From assembly GCA_963678085.1 (NCBI GenBank), contig OY782680.1:2666001-2730000 (forward strand): a DNA stretch of 64,000 nt, given 5' to 3'. Under the pieces are notes generated by a model. It saw nothing but the letters and a program-made list of their open reading frames with translations, searched no databases and was not told where the DNA came from. Position numbers and translations under genes: made by a program. Source of the stretch: Aliishimia sp963678085. Its GTDB lineage: Bacteria; Pseudomonadota; Alphaproteobacteria; Rhodobacterales; Rhodobacteraceae. Shown in pieces: positions 8,684 through 17,375 of the stretch. Numbering within the stretch: position 1 is the first letter of the stretch; the number at the start of each line of letters is the position of its first letter.

Positions 8684-9453
8684 GATATATCCTTATTAAA
8701 TTTATGAATGACCGTAAGCCCATGCATTGTTAAATCTGGGTCGGTCGCTTCAAAGATGTCTTCGGTTTGGGCAAAAAGCGGGGCGAGGCCACCTGTCGCG
8801 ATGACTTTCATGCTCTGCTCGCGCTCTGCCATGATACGTGCGCAAATCTCTTTCACCAGCCCGACATAGCCCCAAAAGATGCCCGATTGGATGCAATTCA
8901 CTGTATTTGTGCCAACCACCTGTTGCGGCTTGGTGATATCCACATGCGGCAGGGCGGCGGCGGCCATGTGTAGCGCTTCGAGGCTCAGATTCACCCCAGG
9001 TGCAATCACCCCGCCCACATAGGCCCCATCATGCTCTACCACGTCAAAGGTTGTGGCGGTGCCAAAATCGACCACGATGAGGTTCGGCCCGTAGCGATCA
9101 TAAGCCCCGGCGGCATTCACGATGCGGTCAGGACCAACGATTGTTCCAGCATCCACGCGCGGCTGAACGGGCAAGGCACAATCTGACTTTCCCACAACAT
9201 AGGGACGGCAACCGAAAAAACTATCTGCAAAGACCCGCAGGTTAAAAACAACGCGCGGCACAGTAGAAGAGATGATCACATCGGTGATGTCAGGCGTGAG
9301 CCCGTAATGGGTCAGCAGCGTCGAGAACCAGGTAAAATAGGCATCTGCGGTGCGGGCATGGTGGGTCGAGGTGCGCATGGTGCATAAAAAGCGCTCACCA
9401 TCCCAAATCGAAAACACGGTATTCGTATTGCCGCAATCAATCGCAAGTAACAT
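8680..9453 (-). CDS. coaX: Type III pantothenate kinase
   Basis: It phosphorylates pantothenate, the first step of coenzyme A synthesis. The 257-aa product has the ASKHA-fold signatures of CoaX: N-terminal AIDCGNTNTVFSIWDG (phosphate 1 motif), DFGTATTFDVV and the glycine-rich VGGVIAPGVNLS. It lies 9 bp after birA and overlaps rnj by 4 nt. The order nuoN-birA-coaX-rnj is a recurrent arrangement in Rhodobacterales. Confidence 0.96.
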   Translation of the reverse strand: MLLAIDCGNTNTVFSIWDGERFLCTMRTSTHHARTADAYFTWFSTLLTHYGLTPDITDVIISSTVPRVVFNLRVFADSFFGCRPYVVGKSDCALPVQPRVDAGTIVGPDRIVNAAGAYDRYGPNLIVVDFGTATTFDVVEHDGAYVGGVIAPGVNLSLEALHMAAAALPHVDITKPQQVVGTNTVNCIQSGIFWGYVGLVKEICARIMAEREQSMKVIATGGLAPLFAQTEDIFEATDPDLTMHGLTVIHKFNKDIS

Positions 9454-9462
9454 GGTCAGCCT

Positions 9463-10227
9463 TCAAAAATACACATCGGCGGCAGGGATTGCCAACATAC
9501 CATTGGCTGTCTCTAATATGAGTTGCCCATCGCTGTCGATATCCCGGAAAATTCCAGTTTCCACATGTGACGTTAAACGCGCATGTATGGGCTCGCCCAG
9601 GCGGGCAACGTTTCTTAGCCAAAGCTGGCGAATGGGGGCAAAGCCATAGCTGCGCAGCTGGTCCTCATACCGGGCGAACTGTGCGGCAAGTATCGTCAGA
9701 AAAGCCTCGGGGGGCACTTCAATCTGTGCTTGCTGCTTGAGAGAGACCGGGGGAAAATCAGTCTTCTCGCCATGCAAATCTGGCGCGGCGGCGAGGTTGA
9801 CGCCGATCCCTATTAAAAGGCGCGCGCTGCCCTGTGGGCTAACGGCGCTTTCCAGCAAGATCCCGGCGATTTTGCCACCATTAAACAGCACATCATTGGG
9901 CCATTTCAAAGACAGCTCAGCGTCGGGCACAAAATGCGCCAGCGCGCCGTAGACCGCAAGCGCGGCGATAAAGGAGCGCTGCGCAAATTGCGCTGCGGGC
10001 TCATCAAGTGGCAGGATCAAAGTGGCGGCAAAATTGCCCTGAGGCATCGACCACGCCCGCCCGCGCCGCCCGCGCGCGCGCGTTTGTTCATGGGCTAAGA
10101 TCCAATGCGGATGGGCAATTTCAGAGAGGCGGCGGCGCGCCTCATCCAATGTGCTATCAACCGATTGCTCGATCTGTTTGCCATAGCCCGTCGGCCACTC
10201 TGCGCTATGATCCAACGATGCGATCAA
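9463..10227 (-). CDS. birA: Biotin-[acetyl-CoA-carboxylase] ligase
   Basis: This enzyme attaches biotin to the carboxylase carrier protein. At 254 aa it consists of the catalytic domain only, without the N-terminal DNA-binding domain of E. coli BirA, so it should not be a repressor. It has the biotinyl-AMP loop RARGRRGRAWSMPQGNF and the motif LKWPNDVLFNGGKIAGIL. No ATG is available: the likely start is TTG at 10227, overlapping the nuoN stop, with a second TTG at 10215 as the alternative. Confidence 0.94.
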   Translation of the reverse strand: MIASLDHSAEWPTGYGKQIEQSVDSTLDEARRRLSEIAHPHWILAHEQTRARGRRGRAWSMPQGNFAATLILPLDEPAAQFAQRSFIAALAVYGALAHFVPDAELSLKWPNDVLFNGGKIAGILLESAVSPQGSARLLIGIGVNLAAAPDLHGEKTDFPPVSLKQQAQIEVPPEAFLTILAAQFARYEDQLRSYGFAPIRQLWLRNVARLGEPIHARLTSHVETGIFRDIDSDGQLILETANGMLAIPAADVYF

Positions 10228-11666
10228 TTCACCAGGGAAGCCGCAGCGATCTGCGCAGGTGCTTCAAGGCCGAACCAGGTAGGCACAGCGATCAGCATAA
10301 CGGCAGCGCTCGCCAAAAGGCAGATGCTCAGCACAGGGGCTTTCACCGGGTCAAGCAGCACGCCGCGATCCTCGCCAAAGAACATGAAATAGACGATGCG
10401 CAGATAGTAGAACGCACCGATGGCGGACGCGATGGCAGAGGCGATCACAAGATAGACAAGATCCGCCTCAAGTGCCGCAATCCACACACCGAATTTTGCG
10501 AAAAAGCCCATGAAAGGTGGGATTCCCGCAAGCGAGCACAGCAGGAAGAGCAGCGCCCAGGCCTTGAGCGGATCCTGCCGCGCAAACATATTCAGCGAGC
10601 CAATATCCGTAACCGCCTGCCCGTCCCGCTCCATCATCAGGATAAAGGCGAAGGTTCCGATATTCATGGTGACATAGACCGCCATATAGAGCAGCATCGC
10701 CTCCACCCCGGTTTCATTACCAGCAGCCAGACCAATCAACGCATAGCCCATATGCGCGATTGAGGAATAAGCCATAAGCCGTTTGATATCTCTTTGCCCA
10801 ATGGCCGCGATTGCCCCAAGGAACATGGACAGGATCGCAAGCAGCGAAACAACTTGGCTCCAATCCTGGATTGCCGCGCCAAAAGCATCATGCATCACGC
10901 GGGCAAAGAGCATAATCGCAGCCACTTTAGGCGCGGTAGCAAAAAAGGCGGTGATGGGCGTTGGCGCGCCCTCGTAAACATCTGGGGTCCACATATGGAA
11001 GGGCACGGCAGAAACCTTGAAGGCAAAGCCGGAAATCAGGAAGACAAGGCCAAAGAGCAGCGCCAAGGACACCTCACCATGGCGCGCGGTTTCGATGATG
11101 CCCGCAAATTGCGTGGTGCCCGAATAGCCGTAAACAAGGGCTGCGCCATAAAGCAGCAAGCCAGAAGACAGGGCACCAAGCACAAAATATTTCAGGCCGG
11201 CCTCGGTAGATTTGGCATTGTCCCGCCGCACAGAGGCAACAACATAAAGCGCCAGCGATTGCAGCTCCAGCCCCATATAAAGCGCCATCAAATCGCCTGC
11301 GCTCACCATAAACATCATGCCGACCACAGCCAGTGCAATCAAAAGCGGATATTCAAAGCGCAGCTCGCCTTTGCGCGCAAAATACCCCTCGCCCATCAGC
11401 AGAACCACAGCCGCAGAGGCCAGGATGAGAACTTTGGAAAAGCGTGCAAAGGCATCATCCACAAACATCCCGCCAAAGGCAGTTTGCGTTGCTGCCCCGC
11501 CTGCAAGCCCAATCCAGGCGGCAATCAGCAGGAAAACAAGCGATGTCACGCGCAGCAAAGCGGGCGCGACGCTGTCCTTGCCTGTATAGACCGCTCCAAC
11601 CAGAGCAAGCATCGCATAAAGAGACAGGATTATCTCGGGGAGAATGACATTTAGGTCTGCGCTCAT
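10224..11666 (-). CDS. nuoN: NADH-quinone oxidoreductase subunit N
   Basis: This is an antiporter-like proton-pumping subunit of the complex I membrane arm. The 480-aa polytopic protein has about 14 transmembrane segments, with the family motif RRDNAKSTEAGLKYFVLGAL containing the conserved lysine and DIKRLMAYSSIAHMGY. It lies 15 bp after nuoM; its stop overlaps the birA start. Confidence 0.97.
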   Translation of the reverse strand: MSADLNVILPEIILSLYAMLALVGAVYTGKDSVAPALLRVTSLVFLLIAAWIGLAGGAATQTAFGGMFVDDAFARFSKVLILASAAVVLLMGEGYFARKGELRFEYPLLIALAVVGMMFMVSAGDLMALYMGLELQSLALYVVASVRRDNAKSTEAGLKYFVLGALSSGLLLYGAALVYGYSGTTQFAGIIETARHGEVSLALLFGLVFLISGFAFKVSAVPFHMWTPDVYEGAPTPITAFFATAPKVAAIMLFARVMHDAFGAAIQDWSQVVSLLAILSMFLGAIAAIGQRDIKRLMAYSSIAHMGYALIGLAAGNETGVEAMLLYMAVYVTMNIGTFAFILMMERDGQAVTDIGSLNMFARQDPLKAWALLFLLCSLAGIPPFMGFFAKFGVWIAALEADLVYLVIASAIASAIGAFYYLRIVYFMFFGEDRGVLLDPVKAPVLSICLLASAAVMLIAVPTWFGLEAPAQIAAASLVN

Positions 11667-11681
11667 ATCTGTGCGATCCTT

Positions 11682-13238
11682 TTAATGCGAGGCTGCGATT
11701 TGCACTGCCTGGCTAGCAGTCGCCAATGCGGTTTGATAATCTGACACAAGTGCCGTTACAGAGGCGTTGATCACGTCCAAGGCCAGTCCGGGCGACACGC
11801 CTAGCAGCAAGGTCATAACAATCAGCGGGGCGAAGATCCACTTTTCCCGCGCGCTCATATCAGAGATGGTTTTCAGGCTTTCCTTGATCAAATCACCAAA
11901 GACCACGCGGCGATAAAGCCAAAGCGCATAGCCCGCCGATAAGATCACGCCCGTTGTAGCAACTGCCGCAACCCAGGTATTGGCCTTAAAGACAGCCAGC
12001 AGCGTCAAGAACTCGCCCACAAAGCCAGAAGTGCCCGGCAACCCAACATTGGCCATGGTAAAGAGCATGAAGACAAGCGCATAGGCGGGCATTCTGTTCA
12101 CCAGCCCGCCATAAGCGTCGATTTCTCGCGTATGCATGCGATCATAGATCACGCCCACGCAAAGGAACAGCGCGCCGGAGATAAACCCGTGGCTCAGCAT
12201 CTGGAAGATCGCGCCATCAATGCCTTGTTGATTGCCTGCGAAGATCCCCATGGTCACAAAGCCCATATGCGCCACCGAGGAATAGGCGATCAGCTTTTTC
12301 ATATCCTCCTGCACCAGCGCTACCAGCGAGGTGTAGACAATCGCAATGGCGCTCATCCATAGGACCAGCTCGCTCATCACCTCTGCACCGACGGGGAACA
12401 TCGGCAGCGAGAAGCGTAGGAAGCCATAGCCGCCCATTTTCAGCAAGATCGCCGCCAGAACGACCGAACCAGCGGTCGGTGCTTGCACATGCGCATCGGG
12501 CAGCCAGGTATGCACTGGCCACATGGGCATTTTCACGGCGAAGGAGGCGAAGAAGGCCAGGAACATGAGCGTTTGCACGCCGCCAATGACTTCAATCCCC
12601 ATCAGCTCAAAGGTTTGGAAGTTGAATTGATGGTTCATCAGGCTTTGCTCGCAAGCAGCAATACAGGTTGTACCCGCATCCACATACATCGCGACCATCG
12701 CAACCAGCATCAGAACTGAGCCAAGGAAGGTGTAGAGGAAGAACTTAAAGCTGGCATAGATCCGGTTCTTGCCACCCCAAATGCCGATAATCAGGAACAT
12801 CGGGATCAGCCCCGCCTCAAAGAAGAGGTAGAACAGCACCATATCCAGCGCGACGAACACCCCGATCATCAAGCTTTCAAGCAGCAAAAAGGCGATCATG
12901 TACTCTTTGACGCGGGTATTCACATCCCAACTGGCAAGGATGGTCAGCGGCATCATAAAGGTGGTGAGCATCACAAAGAGGATCGAAATCCCATCAACCC
13001 CCAGCTTATATTGCAGACCGTAAATCCACTGCGCACTCTCGACAAATTGAAAGCCGGGATCACTGTAATCAAAGCCAAACAGGATAAAGAGCGAGACAAA
13101 GAACGTGGCCCCCGTCGCGATCAGGCTGGCCCATTTCGCGTTCTTATTGGCGACCTCATCCTCTCCGCGCAGGAAGATCGCCAGCACAAGCGCTGTGATT
13201 GCTGGAATAGACAGCGTGATTGAAAGTAGATTATCCAT
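11682..13238 (-). CDS. nuoM: NADH-quinone oxidoreductase subunit M
   Basis: The 518-aa polytopic proton-pumping subunit carries the conserved segments GVDGISILFVMLTT, FEAGLIPMFLIIGIWG (with the Glu used in proton transfer), WLPDAHVQAPT and MKKLIAYSSVAHMGF. It overlaps nuoL by a single base (stop-start fusion) and precedes nuoN by 15 bp. Confidence 0.98.
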   Translation of the reverse strand: MDNLLSITLSIPAITALVLAIFLRGEDEVANKNAKWASLIATGATFFVSLFILFGFDYSDPGFQFVESAQWIYGLQYKLGVDGISILFVMLTTFMMPLTILASWDVNTRVKEYMIAFLLLESLMIGVFVALDMVLFYLFFEAGLIPMFLIIGIWGGKNRIYASFKFFLYTFLGSVLMLVAMVAMYVDAGTTCIAACEQSLMNHQFNFQTFELMGIEVIGGVQTLMFLAFFASFAVKMPMWPVHTWLPDAHVQAPTAGSVVLAAILLKMGGYGFLRFSLPMFPVGAEVMSELVLWMSAIAIVYTSLVALVQEDMKKLIAYSSVAHMGFVTMGIFAGNQQGIDGAIFQMLSHGFISGALFLCVGVIYDRMHTREIDAYGGLVNRMPAYALVFMLFTMANVGLPGTSGFVGEFLTLLAVFKANTWVAAVATTGVILSAGYALWLYRRVVFGDLIKESLKTISDMSAREKWIFAPLIVMTLLLGVSPGLALDVINASVTALVSDYQTALATASQAVQIAASH

Positions 13239-15361
13239 CAGTGCACCGCTCCGCCCAAGCTCATCCAGGTGATGAGCACCGCAATTCCAACGACCATGGC
13301 TAGCACATAGGTAAAGATATACCCAGATTGTGCGCGCCCAGCCAGCCGCGTGATAAGAGGGATCACGCCCATCGACAGGCCATTGATCGCCCCGTCAATT
13401 GTCGCACCATCGCCCTTCTTCCAGAAAAACCGCCCAATCGCCAATGCCGGTTTGACGAAAATCACATTGTAGAGCTCGTCAAAGAACCATTTGTTTTTCA
13501 GGAAAATATAGAGCGGGCGCTGGTTCTGAGCCAAACGTCCAGGCAGGCTCGGGTTCTTGATATAGAACCAGTAGCTCAGCAAGAAGCCAAGCAGCATCGC
13601 AACAAAGGGCGAAGTTTTGACCCAGTAAGGCACCTTATGGGCTTTTTCGAGCAACGTGTTGTCTGGCGCGAAATACAGCGCCCCTTCGCCCGGCTGGCCT
13701 GTGAAGGCGTAGTGATGCGCTCCATCATCCTTTTTCGCCTCGCTGTGATCATTATCGCCATGGCCATCATCTTTATGGGCACCATCTTTATGCGCGCCAT
13801 GCCCCTCTTCTGCGTAAGGGATGCCATAGAATGTCGCCACCTGATCCACATGGCCGAAAAAGCTCTTATACCAGATCATGCCCGCAAAAACCGCGCCGAA
13901 GGCAAGCACGCCAAGCGGCACGAGCATCACCATCGGGCTCTCATGAGCGTGATCATGGGTATGTGCATCGCCGCGCGGCTCGCCATAAAAGGTCAGGAAC
14001 ATCAGCCGCCAGGAATAGAAACTGGTCATAAAGGCAGCAACCACAAGCGAGATAAAGCCAAAACTCGAGCCCGCCGCATAGGCGCTTTCTACAATTGCAT
14101 CTTTGGAATGGAAGCCCGCAAAGCCAATTGGAATTTCTGCCAACGTCATAATCCAAACCGGAACCCCGACGCCGGTGATCGCCAGCGTTCCCAGCATCAT
14201 CGCCCAGAAGGTGTAGGGGATCTTTTTGCGCAAACCACCATAATTCATCATGTCTTGCTCATGATGCATGGCGTGGATAACCGAGCCCGCCCCAAGGAAG
14301 AGCATCGCCTTGAAAAACGCATGGGTGAACAAATGGAACATGGCCGCCGAATACATGCCCACGCCAGCAGCCACGAACATATAGCCCAGCTGCGAGCAGG
14401 TGGAATAGGCGATCACCCGTTTGATATCGGTTTGAACCAGACCAACGGTTGCTGCGAAGAAGGCCGTGCAGGCACCAATAACAGTGATAAATCCGGTCGC
14501 TGCAGGGGCAAATTCCATAATCGGCGACATGCGGCAAACCAGAAAGACACCCGCTGTCACCATGGTCGCGGCATGAATCAAAGCGGATACCGGGGTCGGC
14601 CCCTCCATCGCATCAGGGAGCCACGTATGCAGCAAGAGCTGCGCCGATTTCCCCATCGCGCCAATAAAGAGCAGGAAGGCAATCACTTCAATCGCATTCC
14701 ACTCGGCCCATAAGAAGGTCAATGTTGTGTCCGTATGCGCGGCGACCTTACCAAAGATCACACTGAACTCGACACTGCCAAAGATCATAAACGTGGCAAA
14801 GATCCCCAGCGCAAAGCCGAAATCGCCCACGCGGTTCACCACAAAGGCCTTAATCGCCGCCGCATTGGCGCTGGGTTTGCGGTAATAGAACCCGATCAAG
14901 AGATAAGAGGCAACGCCCACGCCTTCCCAGCCAAAGAACATCTGCACAAGATTGTCAGAGGTCACCAGCATCAACATCGCAAAGGTGAAAAAGCTGAGAT
15001 AAGCAAAGAAGCGCGGCTTATAGCTCTCGCCCTCTTTCCACTGCGGATCATGCGCCATGTAGCCAAAGGAATAGAGATGCACGAGGCTCGACACCGTTGT
15101 GATCACGATCAGCATAATCGCGGTCAGCCGATCCAGGCGAATAGCCCATTCCGTGTAAAGATCACCCGACTGAATGAAGCGCAAAATCGAAATCGACTGA
15201 GTGTGCCCGTCAAAATTCAGGAACACAATCCAACTGAGGAAGGCAGCAAAGAACAGCAACCCCGTCGAGATCCACTGCGCCGCGCGCTCACCAATAAACC
15301 GCCAAGTAAAGCCCGCAATGAGCGCGCCTGCCAGAGGTGAAAAGAGTATAAGCTGTTCCAT
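13238..15361 (-). CDS. nuoL: NADH-quinone oxidoreductase subunit L with histidine-rich loop
   Basis: This is the distal proton-pumping subunit of complex I, carrying the long lateral helix. The 707-aa protein contains GWEGVGVASYLLIGFYY, TWLPDAMEGPTPVSALIHAATMV and DIKRVIAYSTCSQLGYM. Between transmembrane segments, at about residues 517-552, is a hydrophilic loop of alternating His, Asp, Lys and Gly with around a dozen histidines (bases about 13705-13815). The family is usually short there, so this looks like a lineage-specific metal- or proton-binding insert. It lies 4 bp after nuoK. Confidence 0.97.
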   Translation of the reverse strand: MEQLILFSPLAGALIAGFTWRFIGERAAQWISTGLLFFAAFLSWIVFLNFDGHTQSISILRFIQSGDLYTEWAIRLDRLTAIMLIVITTVSSLVHLYSFGYMAHDPQWKEGESYKPRFFAYLSFFTFAMLMLVTSDNLVQMFFGWEGVGVASYLLIGFYYRKPSANAAAIKAFVVNRVGDFGFALGIFATFMIFGSVEFSVIFGKVAAHTDTTLTFLWAEWNAIEVIAFLLFIGAMGKSAQLLLHTWLPDAMEGPTPVSALIHAATMVTAGVFLVCRMSPIMEFAPAATGFITVIGACTAFFAATVGLVQTDIKRVIAYSTCSQLGYMFVAAGVGMYSAAMFHLFTHAFFKAMLFLGAGSVIHAMHHEQDMMNYGGLRKKIPYTFWAMMLGTLAITGVGVPVWIMTLAEIPIGFAGFHSKDAIVESAYAAGSSFGFISLVVAAFMTSFYSWRLMFLTFYGEPRGDAHTHDHAHESPMVMLVPLGVLAFGAVFAGMIWYKSFFGHVDQVATFYGIPYAEEGHGAHKDGAHKDDGHGDNDHSEAKKDDGAHHYAFTGQPGEGALYFAPDNTLLEKAHKVPYWVKTSPFVAMLLGFLLSYWFYIKNPSLPGRLAQNQRPLYIFLKNKWFFDELYNVIFVKPALAIGRFFWKKGDGATIDGAINGLSMGVIPLITRLAGRAQSGYIFTYVLAMVVGIAVLITWMSLGGAVH

Positions 15362-15365
15362 AGGC

Positions 15366-15671
15366 TTAGCCTTTCATCACGCTGACATCTTCAACCGCAA
15401 TCGTGCCGCGGTTACGGAAGAAACACACCAGAATTGCAAGGCCAATGGCAGCCTCAGCGGCGGCGACCGTTAGCACAAACAAGGTAAACACTTGCCCTGT
15501 GAGATCATTGTGATGCGCCGAGAACGCGACCAGCGTGATATTCACGGCCAGCAGCATCAATTCGATGCTCATCAATAGGATGATGACGTTCTTACGATTG
15601 AGGAAAAGACCGAAGATGCCAATGACAAGCAAAACAGCACCAACTGTCAAATAATGTTCTGTTGGCATCAT
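15366..15671 (-). CDS. nuoK: NADH-quinone oxidoreductase subunit K
   Basis: The 101-aa, three-helix subunit is of standard length. It has the conserved membrane glutamates in MSIELMLLAVN and TVAAAEAAIGLAILV, both needed for proton translocation. Its start overlaps the stop of the small secreted-protein gene by 4 nt. Confidence 0.97.
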   Translation of the reverse strand: MMPTEHYLTVGAVLLVIGIFGLFLNRKNVIILLMSIELMLLAVNITLVAFSAHHNDLTGQVFTLFVLTVAAAEAAIGLAILVCFFRNRGTIAVEDVSVMKG

Positions 15672-15880
15672 CTACGCTCTCCCGTTTCGTCAAATGGCAC
15701 ATAGCCGTCAATGCGGTATCTCAGCCGATCTATCATTGTCATCTCGTCCCAATGAAAGGCGGCAGTCCCCTCATATACCTCCCCGCAGGCACAAGCTGAC
15801 GGAGCAGACCCGAGCACTAGGCTCCCAGTAGCTACGGTCAAAGCAAGCACGCCAGCAAATGCGATAACTCTTTTTTTCAT
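15668..15880 (-). CDS. Small exported protein between nuoJ and nuoK
   Basis: The 70-aa product has an N-terminal M-K-K-R followed by a hydrophobic stretch (AFAGVLALTVATGSLVLG) and an Ala/Ser-rich region ending in A-C-A-C-G, so it is a signal peptide or membrane anchor; the C-A-C is not a standard lipobox. The mature part is about 40 residues with W, D/E and R. Overlaps of 4 nt with nuoJ (upstream) and nuoK (downstream) show it is translated as part of the operon. I do not recognise the family. Confidence 0.75.
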   Translation of the reverse strand: MKKRVIAFAGVLALTVATGSLVLGSAPSACACGEVYEGTAAFHWDEMTMIDRLRYRIDGYVPFDETGERR

Positions 15881-16479
15881 AGCCCCTGCCCCGGTTTCAC
15901 GTCTTTGAGCTCCATGGTTTCGGCGGGATCGCGATACATCTGCGCCAGCACATCTTGACGTTTGACATCAGAGCGGTGGCGCAGGGTCAGAACAATCGCG
16001 CCGACCATCGCAACTAGCAGGATGAGCCCGGCCAGCTGGAACAGTAGGAAATATTGATCATAAAGGATCATTCCGAGGGCTTGAGTGTTATGCAGATCGT
16101 TAGGCATGGGGTTGGCGCGCAAATCATTGGCTGCGCCGCTACTTTCCCAGACGCCATAGGCCAGCGTAAGCTGCATCAAGATGATCAAGCCAATGAGAAG
16201 CGCCAGCGGCATATATCGTGCCATTTCGGCCTTAAGCTCGGCGAAATCCACATCCAGCATCATCACCACAAAGAGGAACAGCACCGCCACCGCGCCCACA
16301 TAGACGATGATCATCAGCATCGCGACGAACTCCGCCCCAAGCAGCACGAAGAGGCCCGCAGAGCTAAGGAATGCCAGTATGAGCCACAGCACCGAATGCA
16401 CCGGGTTGCGGCTGATCACTGTGAAAAGCCCCCCTGTGATCACGCTGATCGAAAAGAGATAAAACGCAAAAGCACTCAT
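15877..16479 (-). CDS. nuoJ: NADH-quinone oxidoreductase subunit J
   Basis: The 200-aa five-helix membrane subunit has the typical N-terminus (FYLFSISVITGGLFTVISRN-P) and the conserved helix VYVGAVAVLFLFVVMMLDVD, which contains the pi-bulge that couples quinone chemistry to pumping. It overlaps the carboxymuconolactone decarboxylase-like gene by 4 nt. Confidence 0.97.
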   Translation of the reverse strand: MSAFAFYLFSISVITGGLFTVISRNPVHSVLWLILAFLSSAGLFVLLGAEFVAMLMIIVYVGAVAVLFLFVVMMLDVDFAELKAEMARYMPLALLIGLIILMQLTLAYGVWESSGAANDLRANPMPNDLHNTQALGMILYDQYFLLFQLAGLILLVAMVGAIVLTLRHRSDVKRQDVLAQMYRDPAETMELKDVKPGQGL

Positions 16480-16874
16480 TCGGTGTCCTTTCCGGTTTCA
16501 ATCACATCGCGGGCGAGCTCCATGCCCCGCGTGCTGGCAGGCAGCCCAGCAAAGACGCTCATCATCGTGATCGCCTCATAGATTTGCTGATCGCTCGCGC
16601 CCGCCTCTAACAGATGGCGCGCCGTCTGACGGAACCCAACCTCGTTCTGAACGCTCTGCATGGTGAGGCCCGCAAGGGTCAAGAACAGCCGCGTCTTCGC
16701 ATCAAGCCCCCCCTCATTAAGCGCATTGCCGAACATAAACTCCATCACCTCTTTGGGCATAGTCGGCCAAGCCGCATCAATGGATTTGGGCGAAAACGCC
16801 TCCATCGCCGGGAAGTTTTTCATCATCTCCTGCGTCTGCTGCATCATCATCTCGAAGGGGTTTTTTGTGCTCAT
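16476..16874 (-). CDS. Carboxymuconolactone decarboxylase (AhpD-like fold) family protein in the nuo operon
   Basis: The 132-aa product matches the CMD/AhpD-fold pattern: LDAKTRLFLTLAGL, then GFRQTARHLLEAGASDQQIYEAITMMSVFAGLPA. The protein has no cysteine, so the C-x-x-C redox centre of AhpD is absent and peroxidase-reductant activity is unlikely. The N-terminus is methionine-rich (M-M-M-Q-Q-T-Q-E-M-M). It is tightly coupled by 4-nt overlaps to nuoI upstream and nuoJ downstream, so it is made with complex I. Role unknown; assembly or lipid/quinone-related chemistry is only a guess. Confidence 0.85.
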   Translation of the reverse strand: MSTKNPFEMMMQQTQEMMKNFPAMEAFSPKSIDAAWPTMPKEVMEFMFGNALNEGGLDAKTRLFLTLAGLTMQSVQNEVGFRQTARHLLEAGASDQQIYEAITMMSVFAGLPASTRGMELARDVIETGKDTE

Positions 16875-17365
16875 CTGTACGGCGCATCTATTTCGAGGTT
16901 GCGGGCGATTTGGGCTTCCCAGCGGTCCCCATTCTCAAGCAGCTTTTCTTTGTTATAAAACAGCTCTTCGCGGGTCTCGGTGGAGAACTCAAAATTCGGG
17001 CCTTCGACAATGGCATCCACCGGGCAAGCCTCTTGGCAAAAGCCGCAATAGATGCATTTGGTCATGTCGATATCGTAGCGTGTGGTACGGCGTGAGCCAT
17101 CTTCGCGCGGCTCGGCATCAATGGTGATCGCTTGCGCGGGGCAAATCGCTTCGCAAAGCTTACAGGCAATGCAGCGCTCTTCGCCATTGGGATAGCGGCG
17201 CAGCGCGTGCTCCCCCCGGAAGCGAGGACTGAGCGGGCCCTTTTCATGGGGATAATTCACCGTCGCCTTGGGGCTAAACATATATTTGAAGCCGAGCTTA
17301 AAGCCGAGCCAGAAATCCTGCAGCAAAAAATACTTCGCAGCGCGTGTGTAGTCTATCTGAGTCAT
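16871..17365 (-). CDS. nuoI: NADH-quinone oxidoreductase subunit I
   Basis: This is the ferredoxin-like subunit carrying two 4Fe-4S clusters (N6a and N6b) near the quinone site. Both binding motifs are intact: CIACKLCEAICP and CIYCGFCQEACP. The start is the ATG at 17365 (M-T-Q-I-D-Y-T), 164 aa, preceded by AAGGAGA; the frame runs open upstream into nuoH but without support. It lies 10 bp after nuoH. Confidence 0.98.
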   Translation of the reverse strand: MTQIDYTRAAKYFLLQDFWLGFKLGFKYMFSPKATVNYPHEKGPLSPRFRGEHALRRYPNGEERCIACKLCEAICPAQAITIDAEPREDGSRRTTRYDIDMTKCIYCGFCQEACPVDAIVEGPNFEFSTETREELFYNKEKLLENGDRWEAQIARNLEIDAPYR

Positions 17366-17375
17366 TTCCGTCTCC

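Noticed and set aside
13328..14713. Plus-strand frame of 461 codons opposite nuoL
   Set aside because: Composition is His/Arg/Gln-rich with no family resemblance, and the opposite strand is an unmistakable NuoL.
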